Below are positions 31,604 to 35,069 of a stretch of DNA of 35,069 bases, piece after piece. The first letter of the stretch is position 1, and each line of letters opens with the position of its first letter. Made by a program: the position numbers and the translations under genes. The notes under the pieces were generated by a model, which was given only the letters and a program-made list of their open reading frames with translations, was not told the origin of the DNA and searched no databases. Source of the DNA: Microbacteriaceae bacterium (GTDB lineage Bacteria; Actinomycetota; Actinomycetes; Actinomycetales; Microbacteriaceae); assembly GCA_947373155.1 (NCBI GenBank), contig CANBWO010000003.1, positions 72,968-108,036 on the forward strand. Reading direction: 5' to 3'.

Positions 31604-33301
31604 ATGCCTGTTGACTACGACGTAGTAGTTATCGGATCGGGATTCGGTGGATCCGTGGCTGCGCTGCGACTTACCGAAAAGGGCTACAAGGTTTTGGTAA
31701 TCGAAGCCGGTGCCAGGTTCGCCGACGAAGACTTTGCCAAGACGTCTTGGAATCTCAAGAAGTTTCTGTACTTCCCAAAAATCGGCCTTCGAGGAATCCA
31801 GCGAATCGATCTACTAAAAAACGTGATGGTCATGAGCGGTGCAGGTGTGGGCGGCGGCTCCTTGGTATACGCCAACACGCTTTACCGTCCATCGGAGACT
31901 TTCTTTAAAACCGGTCCCTGGGCAAACGTTGCCAACTGGCAAAAGCTTCTGGAACCTTACTATCGCCAGGCCGAACAGATGCTTGGCGTGGTGACCAACC
32001 CTTTTGAAAGCCCCAGCGATGTGGCAATCCGCGCCGTGGGCGAGCGCCTTGGATTCAGCGACACCTACCAACTAACGCCGGTTGGAGTTTACTTTGGTCA
32101 GGGTGCCGGAGTGAAGAGCGAGGATCCGTTCTTTGGTGGTGTGGGACCCGCCCGAAACGGATGCACCAATTGCGGCGAATGCATGACCGGTTGCCGGCAC
32201 AATGCCAAGAATACGTTGGTAAAGAACTACCTTTACTTGGCCGAGCGCGCCGGAGCCGAGGTCTGGCCACTTACCAAGGTGACCAACTTTGCGGCAACCG
32301 AAACCGGTTGGACCGTGAGTTTGGAAAAGTCTGGCCGAGCCGGGCACTCCGGACAGGTTACAGCCAGCCAGGTGATTGTGGCTGCCGGTGCTTTGGGCAC
32401 CGCAAAACTACTGCAAAGGGTGCGCGATGCAGGCAACCTGCCCGGAATCAGCCCACTTCTGGGCCAATACAGCCGCACCAACTCCGAAAGCCTGCTCGGT
32501 GTAATTAGTAGGCGCAAGGACCTGAACTTTAGTTTGGGAAGCGCAATCACCAGCAGTATCTACCCGTCGCCAGACACCCACATCGAGCCGGTTCGCTATG
32601 GCAAGGGATCTAGTTTCATGGCATTGATGCAGGTGCTTATGGCATCGGGCAAAAAGGGTCAGGCACCTAACCCCTGGCGTCTGTTCAGCACCACGTTAGC
32701 TAATTTGCCTAAGCTTCCTACCTTTCATAACCTTCGCGGCTGGAGCGAGCGCACCCTGATCTTGCTGGTGATGCAGTCCACCGACAACTGGCTGATTACC
32801 TACCTCAAGCGGGGCTGGCTGGGATCAAAGCTCACCAGCAAGCAGGGTCACGGAGAACCCAACCCGTCTTGGGTTCCGGCCGGTCACGTGTTTGCCAAAG
32901 AATTAGCTAAAGAAATCGATGGCATTCCTGGCGCGGTAACCACCGAGGCATTCGGCATTCCCATGACCGCCCACTTTTTGGGTGGAGCGGTGATTGGCAA
33001 CTCTCCGGACCAGGGAGTGGTTGACGGCTACCTGCGAGTGCATGGCGTGCCAAATCTTCACATCTTTGATGGCAGCACACTAAGTGCCAACCCGGGCGTG
33101 AATCCATCGTTGAGTATTACCGCGCAAGCGGAGTGGGCGGCAGCGCACTGGCCAAACCTAGGCCAAGCTGACCCACGGCCGCTGCTGGGTGAGGCTTTCA
33201 AAGACGTTGCGCCAGTTTCCCCTAATAAACCACTGGTCCCAGCATCTGCAAAAGCCGCGCTCAGGTTGCCGATTTGGCCAGCCGGTGGCGCTGTTCGATA
33301 G
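31604..33301 (+). CDS. GMC-type FAD oxidoreductase (cholesterol oxidase-like) with CX2CX2CX3C motif
   Basis: A 565-residue flavoprotein. The FAD-binding GSGFGGSVAALRL is at about residues 11-23, the GAGVGGGSLVYANT signature (about 81-94) contacts the flavin, and the C-terminal block HFLGG ... HIFDGSTLSANPGVNPSLSITA is the usual GMC/cholesterol-oxidase ending. C187, C190, C193 and C197 in GCTNCGECMTGC have ferredoxin spacing, suggesting an iron-sulphur cluster next to the flavin. Classical secreted cholesterol oxidases lack this and have a signal peptide; here none is seen. Substrate unknown. ATG 31604 is chosen because the next residues lead straight into the FAD strand; an earlier in-frame ATG at 31571 exists. 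The 3' end overlaps the convergent transporter gene by 41 bp. Confidence 0.87.
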   Translation: MPVDYDVVVIGSGFGGSVAALRLTEKGYKVLVIEAGARFADEDFAKTSWNLKKFLYFPKIGLRGIQRIDLLKNVMVMSGAGVGGGSLVYANTLYRPSETFFKTGPWANVANWQKLLEPYYRQAEQMLGVVTNPFESPSDVAIRAVGERLGFSDTYQLTPVGVYFGQGAGVKSEDPFFGGVGPARNGCTNCGECMTGCRHNAKNTLVKNYLYLAERAGAEVWPLTKVTNFAATETGWTVSLEKSGRAGHSGQVTASQVIVAAGALGTAKLLQRVRDAGNLPGISPLLGQYSRTNSESLLGVISRRKDLNFSLGSAITSSIYPSPDTHIEPVRYGKGSSFMALMQVLMASGKKGQAPNPWRLFSTTLANLPKLPTFHNLRGWSERTLILLVMQSTDNWLITYLKRGWLGSKLTSKQGHGEPNPSWVPAGHVFAKELAKEIDGIPGAVTTEAFGIPMTAHFLGGAVIGNSPDQGVVDGYLRVHGVPNLHIFDGSTLSANPGVNPSLSITAQAEWAAAHWPNLGQADPRPLLGEAFKDVAPVSPNKPLVPASAKAALRLPIWPAGGAVR

Positions 33302-34172
33302 CCTGACCCCAGTAGGTGGCCGCAACAATGATGCCACCGCCCAAGAATCCGATTGGGCCCATAGCTTCGCCACCCAGAACTACCGCGATTCCCGTGGCAA
33401 ACACCGGCTCGGTGCCAAGTAGCAAACTGGTTCGGCTTGCGGAAGTGTGCTTGATTCCCCAGTTGAGGCCAACGAATCCCAGAGCGGTACAGAACAAAGA
33501 TAAGAAGCCCATTAGTAGCCAGTCATGCAGGTTGTAGCTTTGAACAGCAGTCACGACATCGCCGGGATTCCAAAGGAACGAAAGACTCCCCGCAACCACG
33601 CACTGCAACAGCGAAAGATTAATTGGCGAAACCGGTTCTACCTGTTTGGTTTGACTGGTCTGGGTCAGGTGTCCAATGGCAACCACATGGATGGTGCGGA
33701 ACAGTGCGGCCCCAAGAACTAGGGCATCGCCAAGGTTTGGCTGCACAAAACCGTTACCCGTGATCAGCAGGAACATGCCAACCACGGCCATCACTGTGGC
33801 AACAAAGAACGTGGGAGGAAGCCAGCTGCGTCGCCAGGCGCTTTCCAAAACCGGGGTAAAAATGATGCTCAGGCTAATGATTAGTCCGGCGTTAGTTGCC
33901 GAGGTAATAGAGACACCGCTGGTCTCCAAGCTCAGAACTAACAGGTGACTTAGGCCAAAACCCAAACCCATCCAGGTTTCTTTACGAGTGATCTTTGGTT
34001 TGTCTTTGAGCCAAAAAACACCGATGAACACAGCACCCAGCAGGAACCGAAGCGCAAGAATCGTCATCCATGGCCCAGCCGAACTGAGCTCCTTGACGGC
34101 CAGATAACTGCCACCCCAAACCATTGCCACCGCTAGTAGTAGCAGGTCGCCTTTATTTACGGAAAAGCGCAT
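33261..34172 (-). CDS. EamA-family (DMT) transporter, second of a pair
   Basis: A 303-residue membrane protein with about ten predicted helices in two EamA repeats. The first helix holds AMVWGGSYLAVKE and the second repeat ends near GGGIIVAATYWGQ. The drug/metabolite transporter superfamily exports amino acids, nucleosides or other small metabolites; the substrate cannot be told. The start ATG 34172 lies inside the preceding EamA gene (20-bp overlap), so translation is coupled. The two proteins may work separately or as a heteromer. The 3' end overlaps the GMC gene on the opposite strand. Confidence 0.85.
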   Translation of the reverse strand: MRFSVNKGDLLLLAVAMVWGGSYLAVKELSSAGPWMTILALRFLLGAVFIGVFWLKDKPKITRKETWMGLGFGLSHLLVLSLETSGVSITSATNAGLIISLSIIFTPVLESAWRRSWLPPTFFVATVMAVVGMFLLITGNGFVQPNLGDALVLGAALFRTIHVVAIGHLTQTSQTKQVEPVSPINLSLLQCVVAGSLSFLWNPGDVVTAVQSYNLHDWLLMGFLSLFCTALGFVGLNWGIKHTSASRTSLLLGTEPVFATGIAVVLGGEAMGPIGFLGGGIIVAATYWGQAIEQRHRLAKSAT

Positions 34173-35049
34173 CTAAACGCCCCTGACTAATAGCGGCACC
34201 GAGGATCACAATAAGCCCACCGAGAATTTCGTTCCAGGTGATTTGCTCGCCAAGCACGAGTGCTCCTGCAAATACCGCGACCACGGGAGAGAGGTAGGTC
34301 ACCGAGTTGGCTATTGCGCTACCGGCAATCGCCATGAGCCTGTAGTACCAAATGTAAGCGAAACCCGTTCCCAAGATTCCAAGTGCCAGCATGCCCGCAA
34401 TGCTTTGCCAGCTTGGAGCAGCGGTAAAGACGGTTCCCGTGAAGTAGAAAGGTGCCAGCGTTGCGGCACCGATAAGCACCTGTACCGGAACCTGAACCTG
34501 AACATCTAGCTTGAGCGGACTGACATAACGCCGAGCAAAAGGGCCACCGATTCCATAGAGGCTAACGGCCCCCACCAGAGCGGCAACCGCGAGTGGATCG
34601 TTTTGCCCAAAACCGTTCCAAACTGCCAGAACAATGAGTACGCCAGCTAACCCCACGCACAGGCCAAAAAGAACCTTGGTGGTTGGGGTTTCTTCGCGAA
34701 AGACCAACAGGATCATGATTATGGTCGCGATTGGTGTGGCCGCGTTCATGATGCCGGCAAACGCGCTGGTCACGTGACGTTCCGCGAATGCAAACAACGC
34801 GCTCGGGATCGAGTTCATGCAGAGCGAAACCACAAAAATCTTGAACCAAGTGCTCGGTTGAGTTGGCCAGGCCAGCTTTTTAATGGCCGCAAATATCAGA
34901 AGCGGCACGCCACCCAAAGTCAGTCGCCAAAATCCAACACCGATGGGAGGCAAAAACTGGTTACCCAAAGCAATAAAGAGGAACGAGCCACCCCAGATAA
35001 CACCAACGGCCAGATAAAGTCCCAGCCAACTGGTTTTGGATTCGCTCAT
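34153..35049 (-). CDS. EamA-family (DMT) transporter, first of a pair
   Basis: A 298-residue membrane protein with about ten helices in two EamA repeats. The hallmarks are GVIWGGSFLFIALG near the N-terminus and the second-repeat segment ending NEILGGLIVILGAAIS. The general sequence similarity to the following gene suggests an old duplication, although the two have clearly diverged. A TAGGCT box ends six bases before the ATG without a Shine-Dalgarno, suggesting a leaderless transcript for the two-gene operon. Substrate unknown. Confidence 0.87.
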   Translation of the reverse strand: MSESKTSWLGLYLAVGVIWGGSFLFIALGNQFLPPIGVGFWRLTLGGVPLLIFAAIKKLAWPTQPSTWFKIFVVSLCMNSIPSALFAFAERHVTSAFAGIMNAATPIATIIMILLVFREETPTTKVLFGLCVGLAGVLIVLAVWNGFGQNDPLAVAALVGAVSLYGIGGPFARRYVSPLKLDVQVQVPVQVLIGAATLAPFYFTGTVFTAAPSWQSIAGMLALGILGTGFAYIWYYRLMAIAGSAIANSVTYLSPVVAVFAGALVLGEQITWNEILGGLIVILGAAISQGRLDALFRK

Positions 35050-35055
35050 CGCTTT

Positions 35056-35061
35056 AGCCTA
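35056..35061 (-). promoter_or_regulatory. Candidate -10 box of a leaderless promoter for the EamA pair
   Basis: TAGGCT on the minus strand ends six bases before the ATG at 35049. The -35 region would lie outside the window. Confidence 0.5.
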
Positions 35062-35069
35062 TCGTCAGC

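Overview
The window looks like ordinary chromosome from a small-genome actinobacterium, most likely Microbacteriaceae. The evidence is the run tRNA-Trp, secE, nusG, rplK, rplA following a MaoC dehydratase pair and murB, an L10 leader with the actinobacterial look, a TM0106-type RecB nuclease-helicase, a mycoredoxin-like protein, and actinobacterial DEAD-box and GMC proteins. GC content is only moderate by eye, and intergenic gaps are short. That fits streamlined freshwater lineages of the family, but the placement is inference. I see no insertion sequence, integrase, prophage, CRISPR array or recognisable defence island.

Region 1 (1-4309): the 3' end of a maltose-type ABC permease, a terminator, an intracellular GH13 maltodextrin hydrolase, tRNA-Thr(GGT), tRNA-Met(CAT), a bidirectional terminator and a secreted sedolisin-like (S53) peptidase. 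Region 2 (4365-10380): a translationally coupled MaoC-MaoC-murB operon, a convergent class I aminotransferase, then the transcription/translation cluster tRNA-Trp, secE, nusG, rplK, rplA. This cluster carries a perfect palindrome before secE and a probable L1 autoregulatory site before rplA. Region 3 (10460-17883): an Orn/Lys/Arg decarboxylase convergent with a large Dna2-like nuclease-helicase, then a two-component system whose sensor kinase has eight predicted membrane helices.

Region 4 (17901-23611) is a sugar-uptake regulon. On the minus strand lie a LacI regulator, a PfkB kinase and a zinc-ribbon membrane protein. Divergent from them is an frcBCA/rbs-type ABC importer (binding protein, permease, single-domain ATPase), with a perfect LacI-type operator in the shared upstream region. 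The likely logic is import of a sugar such as fructose or ribose, phosphorylation by the kinase, and control by the repressor. Region 5 (23639-25721): two unknown membrane proteins, a HAD phosphatase and a glutaredoxin. Region 6 (25722-29562): a DEAD-box RNA helicase with a structured leader and a very long repetitive charged N-terminus, then rplJ-rplL behind an L10 leader and attenuator. Region 7 (29597-35061): an alpha/beta hydrolase, a saccharopine-dehydrogenase-like protein, a GMC oxidoreductase carrying a four-cysteine ferredoxin-type motif, and two overlapping EamA transporters.

Points most worth a second look: a recurring TANNNT box 6-7 nt before the start codon of genes with no Shine-Dalgarno (leaderless mRNAs); the CX2CX2CX3C motif in the GMC enzyme; the helicase leader and repeat domain; the two-component pair with altered receiver residues; strong use of the Leu codon CTA in the most highly expressed genes; and the undescribed membrane-protein pair. 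All statements come from reading the sequence; no database search was run.
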